A stretch of DNA of 64,000 nucleotides from Calvatia gigantea (Eukaryota; Basidiomycota; Agaricomycetes; Agaricales; Lycoperdaceae). Positions 42,208 to 52,852 of this stretch are shown in pieces (positions within the stretch are counted from its first letter, which is position 1; each line of letters opens with the position of its first letter). Below the pieces are notes generated by a model. That model was not told where the DNA came from, did not search any database, and saw only the letters and a program-made list of their open reading frames with translations. The position numbers and the translations under genes were made by a program. Location of the stretch: the NCBI GenBank assembly GCA_025093985.1, contig JACAAK010000012.1, positions 682,001-746,000 on the forward strand, given 5' to 3'.

Positions 42208-45200
42208 TTAGTTTCTCTGTCTGGGTTGTTTGTTCAGTGCTTTTTTGTGTTTTCTGCCCCCTCTTTTATGGGTATCCTCTGGATGCCTTTTTAGGTAGTC
42301 TCTTATGGCGTCTTTCACATTTTCCAAATTGGACTCCACTGTCCACATATCTTCTTCATTGCTGTACCCCTTCCAGTGGACCAGGAATTGATAATCCCTT
42401 CCTCATTTTCATTGTCTGTGGATCTCTTCCACTTCATACTCTTCTTCATTGTTGATGATTACCGGGTCAGGCACCGATGGTTGTTTTTGACTCAGGAACT
42501 CTGTCTGGTGTGCTGGTGTCAGGAGCTGTTCATTGAATACATCATGGATGGCCCATCCATCCAGTAGTGTCAGCCAATATGCCACTTCTCCTATCTTTTC
42601 CTTAATAAGGAAAGGTCTATACTGTTTTTGGCCTAGCTTCTTTGATGATTGATTGGTATGGATGTTGGTGTTCTCCAACCATACTTTATCTCCTATTTGA
42701 TATGTGCTGGCATGGGTTCTACTATGGTCATGTTGCTGTTTCATCTTTTCTTGGTATGTCCGTAGTGCTGATGAGGTGTTGTCTCAGGCAGCCTGTAATT
42801 GTTCCAGGAATGCTGTGGCAACGGGATTGTTCGTTGCCAGCTCATTCTTGCCTTTCCATGGATTCCTTCCATAGTTTAGAAAGAATGGTGTTTCCTGTGT
42901 TCCTCTGTATTGCTTGTCGTTGTACTGGAATTCTGCAATGGGGAGCCATTCTGCCCAGTCATCCTGGTCATAGTTGCAGTACAGGCAGATGTAGGTTTCC
43001 ACTTCCCTATTAATGCATTCAGATTGTCCATCCATTTGTGGATGATATGCCATTGATAGGTTTCGTTTGATGCCGAGCCCCTTGAATAACTCCTTGGTGA
43101 ATTCTGATGTGAATTGAGGTCCTCGGTCACTAAGTACTTTCCTCGGTAATCTGTGTAGCTTCCATATTTCATCTTGATATATCTTTGTGATGTCTTTAGA
43201 TGTGGCATCCATGGTTGTTGCTGAGAGTCATATTATTTTTGTGAAGCAGTCCATGATGACTAGTATTGCATCCTTTCCTTTAGACTCTGGCAGTGGTCTG
43301 ATCATGTCAACACTGATTTCTTCCCAAGGTCCATTTGGTATTGGAAAGGGGTGTAGTGGCAATTTGAGCAGCATTGTCCTTGATTTGTTTCTTTGGCAGG
43401 CTTGGCATTCTCAGATATATCTTTTTACATCTTTTCATATTGATGGCCACCAGTAGTCTTGGCTGATTAGTTCTGTTATCCTGTGTTGTCCTGGGTGTTC
43501 TGTGTCTGGGGTGTCGTGGTATTGTATTAGGATTTCTTCTCATAGTTTCTGGTTGGGCAGGATGTATGTGCTATTCTGTTTGTAGATAACTCCACCATCT
43601 TTGGTGAGTTGGGATCCTTGCTTCTTTAGTTCAGTTAGGACTATTGTTTCTCATTGGGTTCAGTTTCAAATTCATTCTAGGAAGTTTGGTTTGATAAACA
43701 ATTCTGCTCGTAAGAGTACCATGCTGTCTGTGCCTTCCATCTGTAGCCAGCTTTCTCAGATCATAGTGACTAGTTTATCTTCTTGTCCTTCTGGCATTTG
43801 GTGGATTCAGGATAGCAGGTCAGCTTTTGTGTTTGTCTTTCCAGGTACATGTCATAGCATGAAGTCATAGTCTTGCAGCTGCAGATACCACCATGCTTGT
43901 TGTCCATTTAGCTTCTGTGGTTCTCGATAATACTTGAGATTTTCGTGGTCAGTCCAGATTTCGAATCATTCTTTGGCGTCTAGAAGGTAGTGTCTCCATT
44001 CCTTCAGGGTGTGGACAATGGCTAGCAACTCTTTGTCATATATTTATAGTTCTGTTCTGCCAGTGACAGCATTCGTGATGTGAAAGCAATTGGGTGCCAT
44101 TTGTCTTCTTGTAGCTGTGAAAGTACCCCTCCTAATGCATAGTCTGATGCATCGACTTCTACTCTGAATTGGCCATGCCTTTGTGGCAATGTCAGGACAG
44201 GTTCTTCGGTGATACATTTCTTGAGTTGGTTGAACAAGCCTTGGTGCTCTTGTGTCCATTCCCATGTGGTTGCTCCTTTGAGTTTGTTTAAGGGCCCTGC
44301 AATCGTACTAAAGTTTTTGATGAAACGCTGATAGTAGTTTGTGAAACCCAGGAACCTTTCTACCCCTTTGGTGTTCTTGGGTTCGGGCCACTCCCATACC
44401 GATTTTACTTTATCCTCTTCTATTTCAATTCATCCATGTCCTACCCAAACTCCTAGTATTGGGATTTCTTCTGCATTGAAGATATACTTGGTTCGCTTGA
44501 AGCATAAATTGTACTGGGCTGCTCATTCCAGAAATCATATTGTTCATTCTTTTAGTTGCTCCTTAGTGTCTCCTGGGATGGCGAAGTCATCCATATAGTT
44601 TACGATATCTCTGTTTTGTAAGAGGTCACGGAAGATGCTTGTCATCATTCTAGAGAACATTCCTGATGAGTTGCTTAGGCCAAAATACATGACTGTTGGT
44701 TCGAAGAGTCCTTCATTGGTGAGGAAGGCAGCTTTCCATTCATCTCCTTCTTTGATCCTGACATTGTTGTATCCCCAGATGATGTCCAACTTATTGAAGT
44801 ATTTTGCTTTTCCAAGCTTGTCAATTACTTCACCAATTCTTGGTAATGGTGTTTTGTCTTTGATTACTACATTGTTTAGTCGTCTATAGTCTTGGATTAG
44901 CCTTTTGGATCCGTCTTTCTTTGGGATGAAGAATGTTGGTGCTGTGTATGGGGATTTCGATGGTTGTATTTGTCCTGATTCTAGGTTTTCCTTGATAAAT
45001 GACTTGAGTTCATCCTGTTCTTTGACCATCATGTTGTATGTCCCTACACTTATTTCTTTTGGGGCATCTTTGGTTAGGACTATCTTGTGGTCCCATTCAG
45101 TTCGTTCTGGGAGCTTGTTGAATGTCATTTTGTTAAATAAGTGCGTGAACGGTTGTACATAGTCTGGTAGGTCTTCTGGTTTGGTCAGGTCTGGTTCATC

Positions 45201-45727
45201 TTCTTCCTTCCATAGGTCTTCTGTAGTGGCTATGCTTCATATTTTTTTGGTGATAGGAATGTTCTGATGGGGGAATTGGCAGCCTGGTGGGCATTGGGTG
45301 AACTTGATTTCTCTGTTGTTCCAATCTACCTCCGGGTTATGTTTGACTAGCCAGTCATGTTCTAGAAAGACTTCTGCTCTGTCTTATAGTTGTATGACTA
45401 AGGCCTTGATTTGTTCCTTATGTTCCTGGATGTCAATGTTGATTGTGGTGGTCTCCATTACTCTTCCACCTTGGTTAGGTGTTCTGTCTGTGTTTAGTAC
45501 CAAAATTTGTTGTTCCAATTTCTGGATAGGGAGTCTTTCTTCATCTACTAGTTTTTTGCTGATGCTGCTGGTTGTGTACCCTGAGTCTATGATGGTGTTG
45601 ACTGTTATCTCTTTTCCTGCCATTTGTATTTTCCCTTTTAGATTTAGTTCATGCTTTCTTCTCTGAGGAATTGTGTAGAATTTGTCTGATATCCTAGATA
45701 CAAGCTTTTTGACTCTCGAGGTAGTGC
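42208..45727 (-). pseudogene. F pol: protease, RT, RNase H, integrase, chromodomain (stops)
   Basis: Protease VNTIIDSGYTTSSISKK (45600) keeps DSG. RT 45128-44544 is open for 194 codons (APTFFIPKKDGSKRLIQDYR, KLDIIWGYNNVRI, NYMDDFAI). RNase H near 44240-43900 (VEVDASDYALGGVLSQLQED). Integrase about 43560-42784 with SDRGPQFTSEFTKELFKGLG and AYHPQMDGQSECINREVE. GPY/F region 42744-42480 and chromodomain about 42470-42290 (HWKGYSNEED). Stops are spread over the length, most of them TGA at Arg codons. Motifs are otherwise complete. Confidence 0.88.
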
Positions 45728-46855
45728 CTACTTGGAGTCTTTGGAAAAATCCTTCCCTTCTTCGTCAGTGACCTCTTTTACTCCTCGGACTTGGATCTTC
45801 TTGGATGCAGTGCAGGCTTTGGCTATGTACCCCTTTTTACTGCAGTTGTAGCATATTAACTCCTTGGGCTTTTTACAATCTTTGGTGATGTGACCAAAAA
45901 TGCCACAATTGTAGCATTTTGGCTCTCCTTTGTCATTGAAGACATGACGCCTACTTCCTATCTCCATGGGTTCACCCATTCCTCCATAGGTGGTACCAGT
46001 GTTTGTTTTTCTGTCTCCTCGGTATTTGGATGCTTTATATCCTTGTCTGACAGAAAGTATGGCTTCTTTCCATTCCACATATGTGTCCAGTCTGGCTAAG
46101 GGTGGATAGCCTGTGATCGTATGTATAATATCCTGTTGGGCATTCTTTCTAAGTAGGAACATGGCATGCTTGCTATCAGTCTTGGCTTTGCTTTTCAATA
46201 CCTCGAATTCGATTAGGTAGTCAGCAGTGTTTCTGTTTCCTTGTTTGAATTTTTCGATCTGCCATTCCACTTTGCTGTTTGAGGCATCATCTGAGAAGGT
46301 CCTTCTAAATTCCTCGGAGAAGACCTTCCAGTCTACTGAGCCTTTGGATTCCAGGATGGCTGGTGCTCTCATTGCTGCATATGCTCCTGCAGTTCCCCCT
46401 CACAGTCTGGCTAGGACTGCTATAGCTTTATCGTCTACTGAAACTATCTTGTTGAACTTCATGAAAAAGGTCATTGCTCTCCACCAGTCATCGAACTTGG
46501 TGTGGGTGCCATTGAAAAATCCTGGGTCTGGTACTAGGACTTTCCCATTGGGCATTGTTATGGGTACTACTGCATTGTCGGTCATGTCAGAGCCAGTCTC
46601 TGATTCTGTTTCATCTGAGCTTGATTCGTCTGATTTCTCCTGATGGATTAGTTCTTCTTCTGCTAGGTCGAGTTCATTTAGAAGTTCTGATAATACTTTT
46701 TCTTCTGCTGGGATTGCTCTGGGTTTGTCATGTGTTTCTTTGGTTGGTTCTTCAGGTACTTCAGGGTTCCCTGTTTCTTCTTCATCTGATGTTTTGGACT
46801 CATTGTCAGTGACTTCGAGATTTGGTTCTCTGTATTCATCTGGGTTCGAGCTCAT
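45728..46855 (-). pseudogene. F gag (one or two stops)
   Basis: ATG 46855, [20 protein letters not shown]. The N-terminal 151 codons are open, then a TGA replaces Arg ([16 protein letters not shown], near 46403). The remaining 214 codons are open to TAG at 45728. Zinc knuckle [14 protein letters not shown] is intact and the second, [14 protein letters not shown], has lost its His (H to Y). Total length matches C gag. Confidence 0.87.
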
Positions 46856-46934
46856 ATACTAGCTCCTGGGTTACTTCTGTTCAGGCCTGTTTCAGCCTTC
46901 TCCTTGCAAGGTGAGGTGGGGATGCTTAACCAAA

Positions 46935-47238
46935 TGTTATGACCTTAGTCTGAGTAAACCTCAGGTTGCAACTTAGGCTAAGACTTGAGGGCGAATAAGG
47001 GGAGAGGAACTAAGTGGTTAAGTGTACCAAATACAGGAGTGTGTATGTACACTTAAATATGGTGAGCATCCAGTTGAATGGATGGAGGTACTACATGAAA
47101 CATCCAATGATAATGGTGCAGTAATACTATGAGTCAATACTCGGAGATTGCTGGGTTAGAATAGATGAAACAGGCACAATGTAAAGAAGGAATGTAGACA
47201 AGTACAGATCAGACAGGAATAGTTGAAAGTTCACAACA
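46935..47238 (-). repeat. 5' LTR of F
   Basis: 304 bp, TGTTATGACC to GTTCACAACA. The primer site on the minus strand beside it reads TGGTTAAGCAT (46932-46922), a CpG-decayed form of the B1 site. Confidence 0.92.
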
Positions 47239-47243
47239 ATAAT

Positions 47244-48539
47244 ACACCAGATACAGGACACCCAGGGCAATACTGAATGACAGAATTAATCACCTGAGAC
47301 TATTGGTGGCCAACTGTACAAAAGGACATAAGAAGATATACCCGGGGATGCCAAATATGCCAAAGGAACAAGCCAAGGACATCTCCATTCAAATCACTAC
47401 TACACTCCCTTCCTATACTGAATGGACCATGGGAAGAGATCAGTATCAACATGATCAGACCTCTACCAGAATCAAAGGGAAAAGATGTGATACTAGTCAT
47501 CATTGACTGATTTACAAAAATAATACAACTTATAGTGACAACAATAGACATCTCATCTAAAGACATCACATGAATTTATTGCGACAAAATATGGAAACTG
47601 CATGGGCTACCAAGAAAGGTACTCAGCAACTATAGACCCTAATTCATATTAGAATTCACCAAGGAACTATTCAAAGGACTTAGCATAGAACACAACCTAT
47701 CAATGGCATACCACCCCCAAACTGATGGGCAAACTGAACATATTAATAGGGAAGTGGAATCCTACATCTGCCTATATTGCAACTACAATCAAGATAATTG
47801 GGCCAAATGGCTCCTAATAGTGGAATTCTATTACAACAACAAACAACACAGCAGAACAGGGAAAATGCTATTTTTCCTGAACTACAGAAAACACCCATGG
47901 AAGGGAAAGGATAGGGGAATGACAAACAACCCCATGGCAACAGAGTTCCTGAAACATCTGCAGACTGCCCAAGATAATGCCTCATCAGCATTACAATCAT
48001 ACCAGGAAAAGATGAAATAGCAATATGACAATAGCAAGCTCCATATCAAGTCATATGAAATTGGTGACAAGGTGTGGCTCAAGAACATGAATGTCCATAC
48101 CAATCAGAAGTCAAAGAAGTTAGGCCAAAAATGGTATGGACCTTTCCTTATTAAGGAAAAGATAGGAGAAGTGGCATATCAGCTTGACCTGCCAGAAGGA
48201 TAGGCCATCCACAATGTCTTCAATGAACAACTGTTGATGCCAGTACACCAAGCAGAGTTCCCAAGCCAGAAAAAAATACCCACACCAGACCTAGTCATCA
48301 TCAATAATGAAGAAAAGTATGAAATGGATGAGATCTGGAGATGATGGAAGCATGGGAGGGGATATCAGTTCCTAGTACACTGGAAGGGGTATAGCAATGA
48401 AGAGGATACATGGACTATGGAGTCCAACCTCGAAAACACAAGAGAAGCCATACAAGACTACTTAAATAGGCATTTGGAGGATACCCATAAAAAGAGGGGC
48501 AGAAAACCCAAAAAACCACCCAACAACTCAACCATCTAA
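47244..48539 (+). pseudogene. Element E pol, integrase to chromodomain
   Basis: Continues E after F: DTGHPGQY, stop, MTELIT, DYWWPTVQKDIRRYTRGCQI, then ISINMIRPLPESKGKDVILV. The first integrase Asp is Asn (SIN for SID) and the second site reads LSNYRP for [23 protein letters not shown] is intact. GPY/F region near 48060-48290. Chromodomain about 48300-48450 (GYQFLVHWKGYSNEEDTW). TGA, TAG and TAA codons recur. Natural stop TAA 48537-48539, six bases before ORF3. Confidence 0.85.
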
Positions 48540-48545
48540 GCAAAC

Positions 48546-49434
48546 ATGCCTGCCTTCCAATCCAGCCATATCACCATCTCCTCCCTTGTACATCCCAACC
48601 CCACCAGAATCTTGTCTGTACCACTACCCCCCCTAGGAAGCAATAAAGTCCCCTCTCTAAGTGGTATTCATTTCAATATGGCCACAACCCTGTCCCTAGC
48701 CCAAAGGCTCCTTGAAGACCTACTCAAAGACATCAACAATGTCATCAATGGAAAACTAGCCATGATCACTGTCCAAAATCAGAGGCTCAACACCAATTGC
48801 CTCATTATGCTCTCTACCACATGCATTACTTTCACTGACATGTATGCCAGGTTTCAGAATGCCTTGGCATCAACCAGCCAATACATCCCTGCCATCTTTC
48901 ATACATGTTATGACCTTAGTCTGATAAGACCTCAGGTTGCAGCTTAGGCTAAGGCTTGAGGGTGAGTAAGGGGAAAGAACCAGGTGGTTAAGTGTACCAA
49001 ATACAATGGATGTATGTATACTTAAATACAAGAGGGTCATCTAGTTGAATGGATGGGGTAACTACATGAAATGTCCAATAAGGCTGGTGCAGTAGTTAAC
49101 ACAAGTCATACTCAGGGATTGCTCAACAGGAATAGGTGAGACAGGTACACAGATAGATGGAAATACAGATGATAACAGAGTATGACTTGATCGGTAGAAG
49201 TCTATAACAATACACTCAGTCAATCCTCACTCACCCCAACCAAATAAGCCCACATCAACAGCCTACACAGCAGAATTGACCTCACCATCAAAGTATTCAA
49301 AGGCATTGACATTGCTGAGATCTTCCTAGAATTGGAAGACATCATCTCAAACCTGCTTGGCAGGGACATCACCCTAGATGACTCCAGCACTGAAGAACTT
49401 GTCAGCAGAATTCACAACACTCTCAAGGAGCTAC
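48546..49434 (+). pseudogene. Element E ORF3 (split by a solo LTR, 3' end missing)
   Basis: ATG 48546: MPAFQSSHITISSLVHPNPT, then LLEDLLKDINNVINGKLAMI and TCITFTDMYARFQNALASTS. It is open for 120 codons to the solo B' LTR. After 49215 it continues in recognisable form (VFKGIDIAEIFLELEDIISN, LLGRDITLDDSSTEELVSRI) and breaks off at about 49434, where it is joined to the middle of an LTR. Although E is far more diverged than B1, C and F, this ORF has kept its reading frame and conserved blocks, which suggests that the protein mattered to the family. Confidence 0.72.
48906..49209 (-). repeat. Solo LTR of subfamily B'
   Basis: 304 bp, TGTTATGACC to GTCTATAACA, with perfect target duplication ATACA (48901-48905, 49210-49214). 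Closest to the outer-element LTR at 26571-26874. Confidence 0.92.
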
Positions 49435-49437
49435 ACA

Positions 49438-49595
49438 ACTCCATCCATTCAACTGGATGACCTTCCTGTATTTAAGCATACATACATCCTCCTGTATTCA
49501 GTATACTTAACCACCTTCAGTTCCTCTCCCCTTACTTGCCCTCAAGTCTTAGCCTAAGTTGCAACCTGAGGTTCCACCCAACTAAGGTCATAACA
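49438..49595 (+). repeat. Partial 3' LTR of element E
   Basis: Matches the last ~155 bp of the B LTR (CCATCCATTCAACTGGATG, TATTTAAGCATACATAC, GGTCATAACA). The U3 start and the end of ORF3 are deleted; the join sits at a short CTCCATC-like homology. Confidence 0.8.
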
Positions 49596-50349
49596 TCACT
49601 GCTCCACCCTCAACTCAAAGTGATAATCAAACACTACAATTATAGAGTATTTAGAATAACACACTGATGATTTTTTCATCAGTGTAAGATCTGAACAGCC
49701 CAGAGAGCCAGTATTTATCTGCAATATCATGGTAAATATACTAGACATTCCTTTCCCTTACTTCTCTGACCAACACATACTCCAAAACCTGTTAATGACA
49801 AGCCCAGATATAATACCACAGCTTCTCCATGAGCTGGCCATTAGGGTCAGAAAATCAAGATAGGGTAATGTATGTTTACTGTTACTTCCTTTGTTATTGT
49901 AAGTAGCTTTTTGCAAATTAGCATCATATATATTATATTATACCCATACAAGGACTTTTTGGAGATTTATCTGTGTTGATCTAATATATTGGTACCATAT
50001 ACAGTTATCAATCATGTAATGATACAACAAAAAAATTCTGAGAAATATGCAAGCTATGAAGAATTCTACCAAAAGCTATTGTAGTACATGCAATTACACA
50101 TGTTCTAGTAAAGTTCCTTCCAGGTTCCAAGTGAAAATGACCAGTGTTTCAAGAGAAAATCAACAAACTGTGATGAGGCACCATTTCAGCTGTTATCACC
50201 AAGCAATACAGAGGCTGGAATTAGCCATGCTGGCCCAGATCTCTTATCATCCTCCTCACTTTCTTCTGTATTGACAGTTGTAAAATCAAAAAACTCCCCA
50301 TCTTTAAGGCATAAGAACAGCTCAAGGGTAATTCTCAAGTGGAGGGGTA
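49596..50349. other. Unassigned stretch; perfect hairpin; end of a further retroelement
   Basis: No open gene recognised. A perfect 10-bp inverted repeat ACACTGATGA/TCATCAGTGT with a T5 loop lies at 49661-49685. The right end (AAGTGGAGGGGTA, about 50337-50349) looks like a polypurine tract in front of the LTR at 50350. Confidence 0.4.
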
Positions 50350-51152
50350 TGTTCCAATACTCACCAAATTAAAGGTCCTACAGGCTCCAACATGAGACTT
50401 GTTGAATCTCACTCCATACCACTACGTTGGTTCAGTCTATTTATAGCTGAAACGGGGTTCGAGTATTTCACCTTCAGAGGGTCGATAATAACGGACCATC
50501 ATGGACTACGTACACAGTAGTTGTACCACCCTTCTGGTAGTTGGTTATACCCTCTGCATGGAACCTTCTAGTACATGCATCGTACACAGTATGCTCCAAT
50601 TATGCTACTGGTAGTTAGACCTCACCCATATAAGGGTTTAGAGTGCACAGACCAGGGATATTAGTATATATATCCACCAAGCAATACAGAGGCTGGAATT
50701 AGCCATGCTGGCCCAGATCTCTTATCATCCTCCTCACTTTCTTCTGTATTGACAGTTGTAAAATCAAAAAACTCCCCATCTTTAAGGCATAAGAACAGCT
50801 CAAGGGTAATTCTCAAGTGGAGGGGTATGTTCCAATACTCACCAAATTAAAGGTCCTACAGGCTCCAACATGAGACTTGTTGAATCTCACTCCATACCAC
50901 TACGTTGGTTCAGTCTATTTATAGCTGAAACGGGGTTCGAGTATTTCACCTTCAGAGGGTCGATAATAACGGACCATCATGGACTACGTACACAGTAGTT
51001 GTACCACCCTTCTGGTAGTTGGTTATACCCTCTGCATGGAACCTTCTAGTACATGCATCGTACACAGTATGCTCCAATTATGCTACTGGTAGTTAGACCT
51101 CACCCATATAAGGGTTTAGAGTGCACAGACCAGGGATATTAGTATATATATC
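50197..51152 (+). repeat. Perfect 478-bp tandem duplication
   Basis: 50197-50674 is repeated directly as 50675-51152, with no difference seen by eye. Each unit holds the polypurine-like tract, the start of the LTR (TGTTCCAATACTCACC) and a CATATAAGGG promoter-like box. Confidence 0.85.
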
Positions 51153-51443
51153 CTTATGTAGCATTGTAGTATGTATGCCTCTTGGACGCCTCTTGGATAC
51201 ACCTTTAGGTATGCCTTCGGGCTAAGACACTATGTCTTCTCTCCTCTATGCTAGCTTCTCTAAGCATCGCTTCCCCTCTCCTCAAGACTCTCTGAGTATG
51301 CTGGTATAAGCAGGACTATGTCCACTACCATGCATCTCTCCTACTGGACTGTCTCCTGGATGAATACGACTACCCTCCACCGCTGATGCCTACATGCTTA
51401 GGTAGTGTGAATTATATTGGGATGTCTACTCATTCTCTCAACA
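50350..51443 (+). repeat. Probable LTR of a further retrotransposon (with tandem duplication)
   Basis: Begins TGTTCCAATACTCACC after a purine tract and ends CATTCTCTCAACA. Without the duplicated unit it would be about 616 bp. A TATAAG-type box is followed by a pyrimidine-rich part. Flanks GGGTA and AGACT do not match, as expected if only one end of an element is present. Confidence 0.4.
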
Positions 51444-52852
51444 AGACTGATGCAAGGCAAATGAGCCTTGCTATTTAGTATTCTAGTGACAGATGGCACT
51501 GTATATCCATATTTGCTATACTATGAGACTGTATTCTATAATTTTGTGCTATTATATCATGTTGGGCTGGAAGTATTCATTTGAATATTGTGCTCAAATT
51601 TTTTGAAATAGGTAAATTTCACTGAAAATGACAGCACAAAGTCAAATTTATCATCAGGATGAGATCATATCCTCATACAATTAAATTAGTGTCATTACCA
51701 TCATTTAAACATGTAGTTTACAAAAAAGGCAGGGGAACAGTTCTGTCTCGTTGTGATGTTGTATCATTACGTGATTGATGGCTGTAGATCATGTTCGTTT
51801 TTTCGAAGGGAATACTCAACGCCATGGGTTTCTAGGTCAAATTGTCACATAATTAACCTGTGACGGTCGCTTCTTTGTGGCCCGCCCCTGCCGCATTCCT
51901 GTTGCATTCTCGTCTCGAGTCCCCTGACATCGTACGACTCTTACCATCCAACTGTAGCAAATATGCACACACTATAAATGCTCTCCTACCGAGTATCGTT
52001 CTCCAGGCCGGTTAACCTGGGGGGTTAGATTTTGTTGTGTAATTGGGAACCAGAAAAAAAAGGACTCCGTCCACCGAGGTTTAAGGCTCAAACATGACCA
52101 TGGAACCATTCCGACAATTTACACCACATAAACGAGGAAACAACATATATCTTAATCTTATCAACAAGGTAACTGCCTAGACAACCGCCCCGACAGTAAC
52201 CACAATTCGTCATTTCCCCCCACAACAGAAGAGTGAAATTTAGGACCGATTTTTTAACACTTTTACTTTTGACCTTGTGAACGACCAGACCCCTTCCTCA
52301 GATGAGACTTCCGAACACCTCGCGTGCCCTTGTGGCGGCCGACGCACCACAATTATTCGGTGGACATGGGTAACCGAGCCGCTTGTTGGGGCGCACGTCG
52401 GTTGGGTAACAATGCTATTACGCCACCCCACGAGTATCCAGAATCATAAGCAACTACGAGCGGTGAGCGCTTGTTTCAGGCAGGCTGTTGTTCAAATAGC
52501 GCTTAGACTGTGTACTGATCTCCGAGGTCTACCCATCCAGGCGGCCATTACAAACACACCTCTCTCTCTCCTCTTCGGGACACACAATGATCAGCAACAA
52601 CGGTGATCGCCTCATTTGCCAGATTCCATATAATTGTATTCTCAACATCTCAACCACGATCCTCCCCCAGCAGCCTGTGGAAGACAGAACAACATGGCTG
52701 TGTAGGGTATTTTGGGCTAGTGGGGATCCGAAACGCAGTCCACTTGCATCCCTGCAACCTATATTTTTCGGCAGAAATCGTTGATGGAGGGCCTACTAGC
52801 ACCTCCGCCAGCATGGATATAAGAGCTAAAGTTCATCTTCAAGACAACCAAT
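51444..52852. other. Intergenic transition from repeat-rich to gene-bearing DNA
   Basis: Up to about 51730 AT-rich and CpG-poor. From about 51740 CG dinucleotides become frequent. From about 52300 the sequence is homologous to the stretch upstream of the second DUF6534 gene (from about 55800). A TATAAG at 52818-52823 lies about 30 bp before the first gene's ATG. No gene recognised here. Confidence 0.5.

Larger units (their letters stand above)
38106..47238 (-). mobile_element. Ty3/gypsy chromovirus F (B family, full length, with copia insert)
   Basis: Minus-strand element in E with target duplication ATAAT (38101-38105 and 47239-47243) and two 304-bp LTRs. Without the 2784 bp added by copia element G it is about 6.35 kb, as long as C. 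Genes in order are gag 46855-45728, pol 45727-42208 and ORF3 42201-38428. All carry stops. Confidence 0.93.
36548..49595 (+). mobile_element. Decayed B-like chromovirus E (5' truncated, split three times)
   Basis: Plus-strand remnants: RT end to RNase H (36548-38105), integrase to chromodomain (47244-48539), ORF3 (48546-49434) and a partial 3' LTR (about 49438-49595). It is split by a solo A LTR (36796-37421), full-length element F (38106-47238) and a solo B' LTR (48906-49209). The 5' LTR, gag, protease and most of RT are missing. Compared with C it is clearly more diverged. Confidence 0.85.

Noticed and set aside
50197..51152. A CRISPR array or satellite.
   Set aside because: Only two long identical units, no spacers, and a eukaryotic retroelement context.
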